This document shows, one piece after another, positions 20,883 to 31,802 of a stretch of DNA of 64,000 nt. The translations under genes and the position numbers were made by a program. Positions within the stretch are counted from its first letter, which is position 1. Each line of letters opens with the position of its first letter. The notes beneath the pieces are model-generated. The model saw nothing but the letters and a program-made list of their open reading frames with translations. It was not told the DNA's origin and did not search any database. Source of the DNA: Heterobasidion occidentale (taxonomy: Eukaryota; Basidiomycota; Agaricomycetes; Russulales; Bondarzewiaceae); contig JBCAQO010000006.1 of NCBI GenBank assembly GCA_039111635.1, positions 2,170,001-2,234,000 of the forward strand, in the 5' to 3' direction.

Positions 20883-20982
20883 NNNNNNNNNNNNNNNNNN
20901 NNNNNNNNNNNNNNNNNNNNNNNNNNNNNNNNNNNNNNNNNNNNNNNNNNNNNNNNNNNNNNNNNNNNNNNNNNNNNNNNNN
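20883..20982. other. Assembly gap (100 N)
   Basis: Exactly 100 N, the usual placeholder for a gap of unknown size. It separates the end of copy A from the start of copy B. Confidence 0.98.
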
Positions 20983-21003
20983 AGATTTAGGTTTGGAGCT
21001 CAT
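20983..21003 (-). CDS. Small uncharacterised protein, copy B, first seven codons only
   Basis: The complement reads MSSKPKS and is then lost in the N gap. It is identical to the start of the 101-residue protein at 14215-14520. The hAT-like element inserts 34 bases upstream of this ATG, at 21038. Confidence 0.75.
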
Positions 21004-21037
21004 GGTGAAGAGGATGAGGCGCCAAAGGGAACACAAG

Positions 21038-21997
21038 AGGCCCCGTGAAGCTCCTATGAAGGTTTCCCCGGAATTTAGCATATTTGAGGGCGAAAAATAG
21101 CCAAATCCTTCCCCGTTTGAAGCATATTTTAGGCCAAATTTGCATCATGTTTCCCGTTTTTAGCATATTTATGCCGATCTGGGTCCCGACCAGCGGCATT
21201 TACCGATTTTTTTTAATCGTCGAGTGAATTCCCTCCCTTCCCGAATCCCGACTCCCGCTCTGTGCTTCTACTGCTTCTACAGGCGTCCTATTCTACGATC
21301 TCGGCATAATGGCGATTGACTTCTCATTGTTGACACCAGACCAGCATGTGCGGAAAACCAGGAACATTATCATCGACCGTTATGACCTTGCGCCCCTAAT
21401 ACATCATGTGAAAAACCGTACAAAAATTTCAAGCCCTACCCTCGATGCTTTCGGCACTCATATACAGACCAATGTGAGCCAAAGGCTGACTTCCTAATGT
21501 CAACTTCCATTCCTTCTTTATATTTTTCCTGTCCTGACAACCGGACCGAACTGCACACCCATGCAAAAGCTTCCCACATGTTGTATAACCTGGGATCCAA
21601 GGCACTGGTCGGAGATCAGCGAGACTCAATGCGCTTGACGCTGATAGCAGCATCAAGATGAAGGCTCTCACACGCTCTAAGGTGAAGAAGTTGATTCTGG
21701 CACCACCCAAGCCGAAATTCCTGGGGATCAGACAACATCACAGTAGAAATATTGTCATCTTCCTTATTATTAATTCTTTGTTGTTTGCGAGAGGAAATTG
21801 ACGCCGCAGAGGATTCCGTTTGCTGATTTACTCAGTATCGAACGAAGCGTGACATAATGTGACATAATGTGACAAATTGTGACTACCCTTCCCGGTTTTA
21901 GCATATTTCATGACCAAAATATCGAAAAAGTTAGCATTTTTCTGACCGATTTTGGGGCATGTGGACCGGGAAAACCTTATAGGAGCTTCACGGGGCT
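21038..21997 (+). mobile_element. Non-autonomous hAT-like DNA transposon (960 bp) with 8-bp target duplication
   Basis: The ends are inverted repeats of about 30 bases: the left end reads AGGCCCCGTGAAGCTCCTAT, and the reverse complement of the right end reads AGCCCCGTGAAGCTCCTATA, followed on both sides by AAGGTTT and CCCGG. It is flanked by AACACAAG at 21030-21037 and 21998-22005; the empty site with a single AACACAAG is preserved at 14547-14554. An 8-bp duplication is the mark of hAT-superfamily elements (established knowledge). Subterminal AGCATATTT-type motifs occur in the same orientation near both ends (about 21076, 21121, 21162, 21900, and a variant at 21931), as is common for hAT transposase binding sites. 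Inside there is only a 62-codon open frame at 21309-21497 (MAIDFSLLTPDQHVRK), with no DDE or RW motif, so mobility would depend on a transposase elsewhere. Confidence 0.88.
21851..21880 (+). repeat. Short tandem repeat TGACATAATG inside the hAT-like element
   Basis: Two perfect units of TGACATAATG at 21851-21870, a variant TGACAAATTG at 21871-21880 and a partial TGAC after it. They lie just inside the right subterminal region and could be binding sites or a replication-slippage product. Confidence 0.7.
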
Positions 21998-22655
21998 AAC
22001 ACAAGGCCTCCACGCCTCTAGTAAGGATCACATGATGTCGTGGAAAGATGCAGGCCGAGAGCTGCCGAGAGGGACTGAATGAGATTGATGCATGATTACA
22101 CACAGTCTGGGACGAAGGGTTGTCGGACGTGTTTAGACCTCGTTGAGGTCGTGTGCTCATCCACCCACCATCTTCTGCTTCATCTTACCTTCAGCCCATG
22201 CCTCGTGCATCCCAGCAACCTCGCCCACCTCGGAGGACACCCGTCACTCGACAGGCTCGCCCTCAACCCGCCCACCTCGGCTACGGTACCGACAACTGTG
22301 CCGACGAGTTCCTTAGATAGTTCACCAGGCCCACAAAACGGCGTCCAAAAGAACAATTCACCGCTCAGCAACATGTGGCCATTCGCGACAATGCTGACCT
22401 TGTGGTCTCCATGCCGCCAGTAACAAAAGACGACAAATGAATAGCGCATCATGCAAGAAACCACGTCTCGACCAGCACGAGCCCCAGTACTGTACGAAGG
22501 AAGCGCCCGATACCTAGTCTAGCTAACGACGAGTCCATGGAACACGGGGAGTGACAGTAAAGAGAAAAGGGGGTTCGTAGAAGAAGAAACAGGTGCGAGG
22601 ACGGGGACGGGGAAAAGGGACGACTGGATTTGATGATCTGGGGAAAGGACAGCGT

Positions 22656-24280
22656 TCAGAGATAGGCTGGCAAGGGGAAGATGTTGGCCTTGATACCGAA
22701 CGCCTGTAGGCGCTTGACGAGGAAATTGATGGACGTGACGAAGGTGCAGTCCGAGACGTCGGTGGTTCTGTCTCCGCCAGTGAGTATGCCGCAGATGCGA
22801 CCCACGGCGTCGATGACGACAGATCCCGAGTTCTCCAGGCTCGGAAACGGGCCAGACTTCGAGTTGCGAGGCAGTACGGCTAATTCCCTCGACATCTCAC
22901 GGGCTGTCCCTCGAAGTAGTGTCGGACGAAGGAACGAATAGTGTTAAGGCGGCCACCGTGAGGTTGGAGGGTTTCCGTTCTTGAGGACCTTGATGACGGA
23001 GTCATTGTCGTGGTCTTTAGTCCCTAGAGGAGGCTTGAACATCTCCTGGTCTGAGACGATACCGACGCACCTGAGAAGACGGTCGCCAGGGTAATCGAAT
23101 GAGTTCGGGTTGGCGGTGGGGATACATCCAAGCAGTGAGCTCGTCAACCTCAACGGAGCCAAGGTCGATAGCGTTACCGATAAAGTTGAGCTTCGAGACC
23201 TCGGTGGGGTGGATCTGGACAACCGCCCAATCGTCGGTGTAGCCGTCCTCGCCGAAGTTGCAGCTGATGGGGGGGGGACAAGACGACGTGGCCGATGACC
23301 CAATTGCCCTCGCCCTTCCAATCTCTGTCAACATCGGCGAGCAACTTCTCGAAGGCCGTGATCGCCTTTCTCGCCTCATCCATCTTGGGCTGTACCGCAT
23401 CCCGCTCCGCAGCAGCGTTGTCCTCGTCCTCCATCTCGCTAGCTAGCTCCAAACGTTTGTTGAGCTGCCTGATGATGATGTTCTTGCCACCGATCGCGGC
23501 CTCGACAGCCTCGACACGAGCCTTGAAGGCGGCCTCTCCCAACACCATGACGTCCCTACGAGGCGCACCAGAGCCGTCCGTGAACTTGTAAAGCGTATTC
23601 GCTTCCTTGTCGAGGTGAAGCAAGACGTGTCTGGCGGTGAGCATGAAGAGGATGCCGGGCTTGGCACTGTCGATGAAGAAGCCCCCTGTTCCTTCGAAGT
23701 TGGTCGTCTTGGAGTTGCAGATGGGGAGACCGAGGGAAGTGGAGAAGGGCTCGCGGAGGAGGGCGGCAGGGTTAGCACTAATGGCGGGTTTGTACATTGA
23801 TGCTGAGAGGGTAGACTTGGATTCGCGGATCTCGACGTGAACATCGTCAATACCATTATCGACAAGGATAGAGCGGCAACGGATAGCGACCTCGATGCCG
23901 AGCTCGTGAGAGAGAGAGTCAGGGTCGACTCCTACGAAATGACGGCGGGAGGGGAAGCTTGGCCAGCTGTGCGAAGGGGTGTCATACTAGTGCACCGGAC
24001 CTGCTTCTCCTGCAGATATCAATCCATGGCGGGACCGACAGTCCCCTCCCAGACCTCGTTGAGACGATGCGTGCCGAGAGGCGTCAACCCCTTGGGGACC
24101 AGATAAGCCTCAGCACCGTGGCCTCATCCAGACGTCGCAGCTGGAGCGAGCGACCAAGTGGGGCTTGGACGGCAGCCCATAGTAGGAGTACGTTGCTTCG
24201 ACGTCGGAGGGAGCGTAGGGAGCACTGGGAGGCGGATTGGGGACGACGTGGTTGAACATGGATGTGAGGATGGGGGCCAT
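22656..24280 (-). pseudogene. PA-clan protease-like protein, inactivated, copy B
   Basis: Allelic partner of 15208-16838, starting at ATG 24280. It shares the in-frame TGA after GPAMD, the nine-C run and the shift at MYPH/ANPN. It adds many private one-base losses: near 22900 (CTCACGGGC against CTCACCGGGC), 22954 and 22970 (loss of the NTSNLTVGRL frame), 23938 and 24115-24121. Two compensating indels near 22830-22850 turn the catalytic GDSG into ENSG. One difference goes the other way: GHVVLSPP here against GHVLSPP in copy A. The density of private indels is much higher than in the neighbouring gene at 24870-27188. Confidence 0.75.
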
Positions 24281-24609
24281 GGTATAGGAGAGACCCACTC
24301 AATCGATTCGTCATCGACTATGTATCAGTCTGCTGAGGAGACTAGGGTCATGGAGCCTTTCTGAGATATGGCGAGGCGAGTACGAACGTAGGTTTCGGTG
24401 TTAGACACTAGAGGAAGAAAGCACGAAAGAAAAAGGTTAGAACGGGGAGAGACTCGAGGAGAAACGGGACGCACTCTGCTACACGATAAACACAGCAATG
24501 GCTCGGAGCAAAGCGTCAAGTTGGGTACTTTTGAATGGACTGCGGACACTCGATCTCCGCCATCTGCCAATTTGGCTGTGCGTTGCCATCAGAACCTTTG
24601 CATCGCCAG

Positions 24610-24667
24610 TAGTCTCCGTGGCTGACCGGTGACCTTTACACAGAAGACAGTCGTTCTGTGTATAAGA
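24610..24667 (+). mobile_element. Tiny (58 bp) palindromic element with 9-bp target duplication, copy B
   Basis: Allelic copy of 17168-17225 with the same flanking CATCGCCAG repeats at 24601-24609 and 24668-24676. The insertion therefore predates the split of the two haplotypes, unlike the hAT-like element. Confidence 0.7.
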
Positions 24668-24869
24668 CATCGCCAGAGGAATCCGATCAACTTTCAGCGC
24701 TTCAGCAGTCTTTCAGCCCAGATTACAACTACAATGCGATACAACGATATCCAAAACACTGCGACCAACCAAGACTCGAAAACAACCGATAGTATGTGAG
24801 TAACGTAGAGAGCGAACACTGAATGAATCTATCAAAAATTTCGTGCACACGAGCATGCCGGTATCCCAT

Positions 24870-27188
24870 CTACGCCAAAAGGTCTAACACATCATCCGAA
24901 GAAGGCTCTTCAGCCATATTTTGTGCGCTCTGGCGGCGCACCTTGTCGCGACCACCCCTTCCGAGATTCCAAGTCTGCGAAGCCGCTCGTCGCACGGCAG
25001 CAGCCCTCTCCGCCGCCTTTTCCTCTCTGAGGTTGATCACATTTTTCTGCGCGTCCGCCACCAGCGTCCTAAAATTCCACTCTCGCCGCGGCTTCTTAGG
25101 TGAGAGGATCTCGTCAAAGTCTTCGTAGCTATCATCCTCGTCCTCCTCGTCTTCGTCCTCGTCCAAGGAGACTTCAGTGTCGGGAGATAGAGACCTCGAG
25201 TGGGTGGACGAGTCGCTAGAGATAGAGATAGTAGCCGATGTAGATGTGGAAGTCGATGTCCTTGAAACAGGTTTTCGGGAGGACGTCGACCTCACAGGGA
25301 CACTCCTGCGTGCAACGGCAGTTCGAGGGGGCGCTGAAGCGGAAGTAGTCCGGATTAGAGCCGGCGCTCTCAGCGGTTGCGATCCCGTAGATAACCTCGT
25401 CCGCGGGCGGACGTTCGGAACCATCTCCCGCTGTTTCGCTGGCGGTGACTTGCGCACCCAGCACCCGAATAGATCCTCCCACTCCCACTCGCTTCCTTCT
25501 AATCCGTCACTGGCATCCTCGTTCTCATTCGAAGACGAACCATGTCTCGAAGACCTAGATCCGTAGAATCTTCGCTCCGCTGTGTTGACTTCGTCCATGA
25601 GCTCGTACCGGATACGTTCGTTTTCACGCCCGCTAGCAGCAGACGAGACGGACACATCGCGCTCAAAGTGGCGCAGTGCGCATGCCCAGAAAGAAGCTTC
25701 CAAAGCACGAAGGTCGCGCTCATGAAGAGCCAATGCATACCTTCGTAGAGATCGCATCGCACCAAGCAGAGATCGGTCAACTGGCCTAACAGGAGAACCA
25801 GCAAGCTCTTCGGGGGCAAAGGTTGCAATGACAAGGTCGTCGTAGGTGCTCGTGACAGGGTGAGCATCCTTGAGCAAGCTCACGAGCTCTTCGACATCAT
25901 GAGCGCTGCGCGAAGCTAAGAGTGGAGATGCGAGACACTGCGTCGCCAAACAAGCTAAGACGTCTTGAACCTCCCGGAATGGCGATTCGGAATGGGCATC
26001 GTCGTCACAAAGATGGATACCAAGCGCACGGGAGGTAACAAGACAGTCGACGATAGACGCAAACTCGTCGTGCTGTGCCGGCAGGAGCAGGTCATCATCC
26101 AAGTCGAGAAGAACAACACGGCTGTGGAGCACCGTAGTCCATCGGGACAACCTATCGCATAGCTGAATATTCTCGGCCTCGAACTCTCCATCAGGAACCT
26201 TTCCACGCTTCCGCTTCATCTTCTTCCGACGACTTTGTCGGCTGATAACCTCCGCCAAGCCGCAAAGAAGCTGTACGAAGGCGGGGAAATCGGTGGCCTG
26301 CATGTGTCGGCCCAGTCTGGATACTGCCCTGCTATTCCACACATCCGCAGATCCCATTTCCACGAGAACATCAACCAGGATCGTAACAAAGCCGGTTTCG
26401 GTGTAATGAGAAGGTTGGTGAGAGCCTTGGTCCTTGCTCAGGTTGGATGATGTCCACTTTATGCAGAGTTCCCTCAAGTAGGACGAGTGGGCTGGATGGC
26501 AGATAGGGCGCGAGGCGGAAGGGCGACCAGCACAAATTGCGGTCGCAAGAAGAGCACGAAGAATAATTTTGGACTCTCGAGGTAAATTGTATGAGAGCGA
26601 CATGTCAAGAAGACACGATACGAGTGTTGGCTGGTGAGGACAAGTCTTCATGACTATGGAAAGAGCATGGGAAACCAATGTCCATCTGTGCCGACACAGA
26701 AGAGCGAGACTCAGCGCGGGACCTGACACATGAAAAGAGTTTTAGACATCATACCCGCGATATTGTTCAGAGACTGCCTCGTAACATTCGTTCATGATCG
26801 CCATCTCCGCGTCCTCGTCCACATCGCAGCTCTCGTCCCTGTCCTCGTACAAACTGAGCTCGATGTCGTCTTGAATAGACTCCCCTACAACTGCAGCACA
26901 CATGTCCGTCAAGCTCATGATCTTCACCTCTTTTCCAACAGACTCTGATCCGAAATGGGCTTGGAGCACGTTCTTGAACGTGTCCAAGACGGCGTAGACC
27001 CTCCGCGAGAGTTCGAGGTTCTCCAGGCTGTGGTGATCCAAGTGCGCGCGGGATGCGAGAGCTTTGGGTGATAAGAGGATAGCAAGCGGGGGATGTTCGT
27101 CGGGAGTGCCGGTGGCAGAGCGGGAGCCGTATGTTACGAGAGACGCGTTTGAAGAAGAGGACGACGCAGAGACGCAAGATTCGCACAT
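24870..27188 (-). CDS. Large uncharacterised acidic-tailed protein, copy B (intact)
   Basis: Intact version of the gene at 17428-19745. Exon 1 starts at ATG 27188 (MCESCVSASSSSSNASLV) and includes LENLELSRRVYAVLDTFKN and MCAAVVGESIQDDIELSLYE. Exon 2 runs to TGA 24870 with the Ser/Thr linker, acidic run and RRESWNF-like tail described for copy A. Total near 745 residues. Apart from a Leu/Ser difference (SSRHGLSSNE against SSRHGSSSNE), exon 2 is the same in both copies, which implies functional constraint or very recent divergence. Upstream, an in-frame stretch from 27416 (MPLKAAELVPS) ends in TAG 27 codons before the start and may be a leader reading frame. No known domain is visible; nuclear localisation is suggested only by its charge pattern. 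Confidence 0.7.
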
Positions 27189-27643
27189 TTGTTGCGCAGA
27201 GGACGAAGCAAGCGATTTATCCTAGAGACCGATATGTTCTTCCCGAGAGTGGAGACCATTCTGAGCCCTGACGAGGTGGCTCAGTCCTGTCGACTGTCGA
27301 TGTTGAGGTCTACAGGCAATGTAATCGTCGACGCGTCGACGCGTCGATGCCAGTTTGTCGAACTCCAACCAGTTGCCATGTTGGGAAGGTACAAGCTCAG
27401 CGGCCTTGAGTGGCAAACGATCGGATCGGTGGCGGGACCAGTTCGCTCGTGGAGAGAATTAGTGGGAAATTCCCGAATGCCAACAAAAAAATCCAGGAAA
27501 ACTAAGGTCAAGATAGATTACACACATAGGATACATCGAGTACAGCAAATCAAGGATAACTAGACAAGAAAAATCATAGAGGATCGCACAGTCCAACGGT
27601 CTAGCCATTCAAGTCCGAAATCGCGTATCGCTCCCAGAGCTAC

Positions 27644-29741
27644 TTACATCGCCGTCTGCGGTGCCATGGGCATCGGTGGGTCCGTCGGGTCAGGGTGGTC
27701 ATGGCGGTGACGCCGCTGTGCAAACCGTAGGTAACGTGAGAAGCGAGAGCCTGGCGTAGGCGAGGATGGCGAATGACCGCGGTCAATGGGCGCATGGCCA
27801 TCTTCGGTTGACCCAGACAGCATTGTTTCCAGTGCGTGGAAGTCTGTCCAGTTTCGTAATTAGTATCGATGACTCAAATGTCCACGTGCAAGAACGTACC
27901 ATGTCGACAAAGTGGACAGGAACTAGAGAGCTCAAGCAGCCACGGATCAACGCAGCGCTGGTGAAATTTGTGCTGGCCCTCGCATGGAAGCACGCGTAGA
28001 TCATCTCCCTCTTCGAAATCGAGGATACATATAGGGCACGTCTCTCGCCCTATAGCATCCGGCATGGGATGGTCGGGGGCTGGTGTCTCTTGCGAAGGAC
28101 CTGCAGAGCTCCCAACAGCTGTCCCTGGCCGCGGCCTGTCGACCAGGGTCATATTCAGTTTTGGAAGGCTCTCCCGTCTCTGTGGAGAACTAGGCTCTCC
28201 TCGGACATCAGCAGGTTCAGATGTCCGAACAAACGATTTGCCAGTTTGAGCCTCCTCCGTAGCATCCGCAATATCTTGCTCGTGCAGATCTTTCATCTCC
28301 AGTGACTGTGATCGCTGGGTGCGCTCTCCTTCAGGGTGCGCCTCAACATCTTTCGCCTCCAAGCCACCATGTGAATCGGCATTGTCTGTACCGGACCGTC
28401 CGAACTTGATTATGGGGAATGTGTCGAGAATGGCGCGGGTGAGAACCGCGGTGCGCCCTTCGTTCCCATAACCGGCTCCCCCTCCAGATCCGCCGATGAC
28501 AACTCTGTAGCGTTCCGGATGGCGAATTGCACGCACCGCCTGCCAAAAGATAGATACGCTGATGAGACTTCGAAGAAGAGACGCACTTACACCAGTAATG
28601 ATGACCACACAGAACATAGCAGAGACGCATCCAGTAATGGCATACAGGACGATCCTGAAGAGATGCCAAAATACAAGGAAACACCGATGAATATTTCACG
28701 CCCGTACAAGGCAAGAAAACCTACATGGCCAGGGTTGTTTTGGCAGATTTCTGAGAGTTAGTGTTTGCGGAGTTGTTGTTGGCGTTCCTGATATCTGGAT
28801 CACCTGTCGCATTATACGCAACTAAGGTAGCCCAAAGATAACCGGGTGCGGTAGGGTACCCTGCTTGGAGAGTGTCGTTGATCACGGCTTGAGAGGAGTT
28901 GAGGCTGGCCGGGTCGAACGACCCGTACGTTGAAACATTGATTGCCTCGAACTGACCCTCGATGACCCTGTTTCGAAAGATTTCGGCTCAGACTCGGAAG
29001 GAGGAGGGTGTGAGAAGAAGCGTACCTGGCCGACGCAAGGTTCTGTGTCGAGAAAATATCCATCACTTGATCGAAGTTTTCTGGATTTGCATACTCAGGA
29101 TTGATGATGCATGCATCGGACCACTCGGAAAAGAGCACCTGCGAGACCTGTTCACCGGCGAGTAAATGTAGACGAAGGCGGTGAACTCACAGCTCCTACG
29201 GCACCTAGATCGCGGGCAAGTGAGAAGATATCGTTTTCGAGCGAATCGTGTGTCGCGTTGCCGTCGCAGGACACCAGCGCAATCCATGGCGTCGTCGCTA
29301 AAGGCCAGAGAAAAATTCACCATTGTTCGCGTCGACGTCGTTACAATTACTCACTCGTCCCGTTCCCGGCCTCTCCTTCCGAGAAATGTACCAGGGCGCC
29401 CTGTCGGCAAAATAGAAGGATATACTCTCTAAACAATATTAGGATAGAACGTACTTTACTAATCCCATTACTTCCAGACCCTACCAGTTGGTATGATACC
29501 GACTGCGAGTCAATGCTGGAACAGCGCGGAAAGGTCAGCCGCACTGCCATCAAGGCCACGACGAGTACACGCACCCTCCAAACCACTGCACATAGAGTCT
29601 TGAGACGTCAGTAACGTTCAAACCACCGTTGATAGCATCCTGCGTGTTGTTCGTGGGGACCGCGGGGATGTAAGCCAATGTACCAGCGAGATGAAGGAGC
29701 AGCAGGAGGATGGACGGGAGCATCGCCAGTAGAGAGGTCAT
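27644..29741 (-). CDS. PA-TM-RING E3 ubiquitin ligase (RMR/RNF13-like), full copy
   Basis: Membrane-anchored ubiquitin ligase of the endomembrane system (family knowledge). Domains in order from ATG 29741: signal peptide MTSLLAMLPSILLLLLHLAG; lumenal protease-associated (PA) domain with IALVSCDGNATHDSLENDIF, ARDLGAVGAVLFSEWSDACI and ENFDQVMDIFSTQNLA; a region with YPTAPGYLWATLVAYN; one membrane helix (IVLYAITGCVSAMFCVVIIT); and a cytosolic linker with Gly-rich and Ser/Pro-rich parts. The RING-H2 finger follows: CPIC, then PCEGQHKFHQRC and CPLC, all eight ligands present. The C-terminal tail is His/Pro-rich (QRRHRHDHPDPTDPP). There are several short introns. The TAA at 27646-27644 lies inside a perfect GTAAGT donor-like sequence, so a further 3' exon cannot be excluded. 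Confidence 0.87.
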
Positions 29742-30054
29742 GAAGAGGGCACAAGGCAGGGATTGTGGGATGGATGTGCCTCGGGCGGTGGGCCCACGAT
29801 AGCACAGGCTCCGAGGGAACAAAGCACCCTGACGAGCAAGCTGAGCAATGTCTTGATGCCACTCGAGACAGATTCACAGAAAGCGTGCCAAACTTGGAAC
29901 ACGCGGAGCAAGGTCGGATCGGTGTCCTCCGTGTTTGGCACTGCGTCATCCAGGCCGCACCTCCATTCCGTTGTTCGTTCATTGCACACACAAGAGCGGT
30001 AATCACTACTTTCGATCCCTGTCAGTCATTTTGTCTGCTATTCTCCATATCTCA

Positions 30055-31802
30055 TCAACCCTCTCGGACCACTTCCTCGACAGCTTCGTTGAAGATTTTG
30101 CACCCGGTTGCCAAATCCTCCTGCGAGATGTTGAGTGGCGGGATGAACCTCACCGTCTCGTACACGGACGTCGTGAGCAGGAACATGCCCTTCTCGAGGC
30201 ACTTCTTCGACACCCTGCTCGCAAAGCCCTTTGGCGCGTTGCTTCGAACGGCCGGATCGTAGGCGGAATGCGAGGGAGACGCGAACTCGACTGCGACCAT
30301 CAGGCCCTTGCCGCGCACGTCGAGGATGTGCTCGCCAGCAGCCGATTGGCGTAGAGCGTTCAGGGAATCGAAGAGCTCCTTTGACCTAAGCACATTGCCT
30401 GTCAGGAAACATGCGAAGGGGAATGAGCGAGAAGCACACGCACCTGGCCTGCACGTTGGCAAGGATGTTTTCCTCTTTGAAGGCGTCTGCGACGGCAATG
30501 GCCGCCGCGCACGACACGGCATTGCCAGCATACGTCCCGCCCTGCAAGAGATGAGACATGCGGGTCGGTCGTGTACAAGAGATCGAGCCTACCATGGACC
30601 CAGGCTTCAACTTATCCGTCAACTCCTTCCTGCTCACGATACCACTCAACGGGAACCCATTGGCCAAACCCTTCAAATCGGAAAGATAGGCACCGCCCTA
30701 CCAGGACAGGACTTCTAAGAGACTCACTTTCGCCATGGTCAGGATATCCGGCTTCACCCCACTCGCTTCGATGTAAAAGTTCTGGCCCGTCCTTCCGAAT
30801 CCACTCTGCACTTCGTCGATGATCAACAGGATCCCATGCTTGTCACAGATGTCCCTTAAGCCCTGCAGCCACGTAGTCGGCGCGGGGACGTATCCGCCTT
30901 CGCCGAGAACAGGTTCGAGCAGGATGGCAGCAGTGTCCTTTGGTGCGCTCTGCTGCGAGAGCACGAGCTCGACCTGGTACAGACAAGCGCGGACAAGCTC
31001 CTCCTCGCTCGTGGAGGGCGAGCCGGAGTAGTGGTGCCAGTAAGGATAAGGCGCAGTAAACACACCGGGCTAGCGTTTCCATTCATCCTGTTAATCAGTC
31101 TGCCGCGATGCCAGTCAAATGCAAGCACGCACCATGAGGGGCGCAACGCCCTCGCTGTAAATAGTCTTACTCTTCGTCACTGCCATCGCGCCAAACGTCC
31201 TCCCATGGTACCCGCCCTGCATGGCGATGATGTTGGGCCGCCCGGTAATGGTGCGCGCCATCTTGATCGCGCCCTCGACGGCCTCAGACCCAGAGTTCCA
31301 GAAGAAGAAGGAATCAAGAGACTTGTCGGGCATCATCGGGAGGAGCTTCTCAATGAGACGGAGGTAAGGCTCGTGGAAAGCGATACTGCACTATGTCGCG
31401 CACGATGTTAGCATGATTCGGGAGCATGGGAGTCAGATGGTAAGTACCTGACCATGCACGAGATTCATGCATTGGTCTGCTGCCGCCTTGCTGACCTTTG
31501 GGTGGCAATGACCTGATCGTTCCCAGTTCAGATTGCCACTCGCCAAAGATCAGAAGGAGACAGAGGGACGCACCAAGGTTAGTGACACCGATCCCGCAAG
31601 TAAAGTCAAGGATACGACGGCCGCTCTTCATCGTCACCCACGAGCCCGTGCCCTTTTCGAACACATCTTCGGTCAGGCGACCCAATCCGTTGGTAACATG
31701 CTGCTTTCCAAAGTCGACAAGAGAGGCAGAAGAGGTGGCCATTGCGCGAGTTCTGATAGTGAAGGGTGTGCGTCTGATCCTAGTAAGTCCAGATGTCAGC
31801 AT
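30055..31802 (-). CDS. Class III PLP-dependent aminotransferase (4-aminobutyrate transaminase-like)
   Basis: Transfers the terminal amino group of GABA or a similar omega-amino acid to a 2-oxo acid, probably in mitochondria. From ATG 31802 the first residues [20 protein letters not shown] look like a mitochondrial presequence; a second Met ([16 protein letters not shown]) could give a cytosolic form. The fold is clear: [30 protein letters not shown] (phosphate-binding), [45 protein letters not shown] (Asp that pairs with the PLP pyridine N), and [17 protein letters not shown] with the Schiff-base Lys split from GLANG by an intron at about 30676-30725. The C-terminal domain has [16 protein letters not shown]. 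Specificity cannot be decided from motifs alone. Confidence 0.88.

Larger units (their letters stand above)
20983..28316. repeat. Copy B of the duplicated block (likely haplotype 2), starts at the assembly gap
   Basis: Matches 14500-20882 base for base apart from small indels, plus a 960-bp insertion with an 8-bp target duplication at 21030-22005. It continues seamlessly into unique sequence after 28316, so this contig carries the full ubiquitin ligase gene that copy A loses at the gap. Confidence 0.9.

Noticed and set aside
21309..21497. 62-codon frame inside the hAT-like element as a transposase
   Set aside because: Too short, and no catalytic or dimerisation motif; at most a relic.
27222..27416. 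Extension of the large unknown protein to an upstream ATG (MPLKAAELVPS)
   Set aside because: An in-frame TAG separates it from the body of the protein in copy B, so it is at most a leader reading frame.
14500..28316. True tandem segmental duplication with neofunctionalised gene copies
   Set aside because: The repeat borders coincide exactly with the N gap on both sides, and one copy lacks unique flanks; haplotype overlap explains this with fewer assumptions.
29108..29614. 167-codon plus-strand frame over the PA-domain exons
   Set aside because: Antisense shadow of the PA-TM-RING gene.
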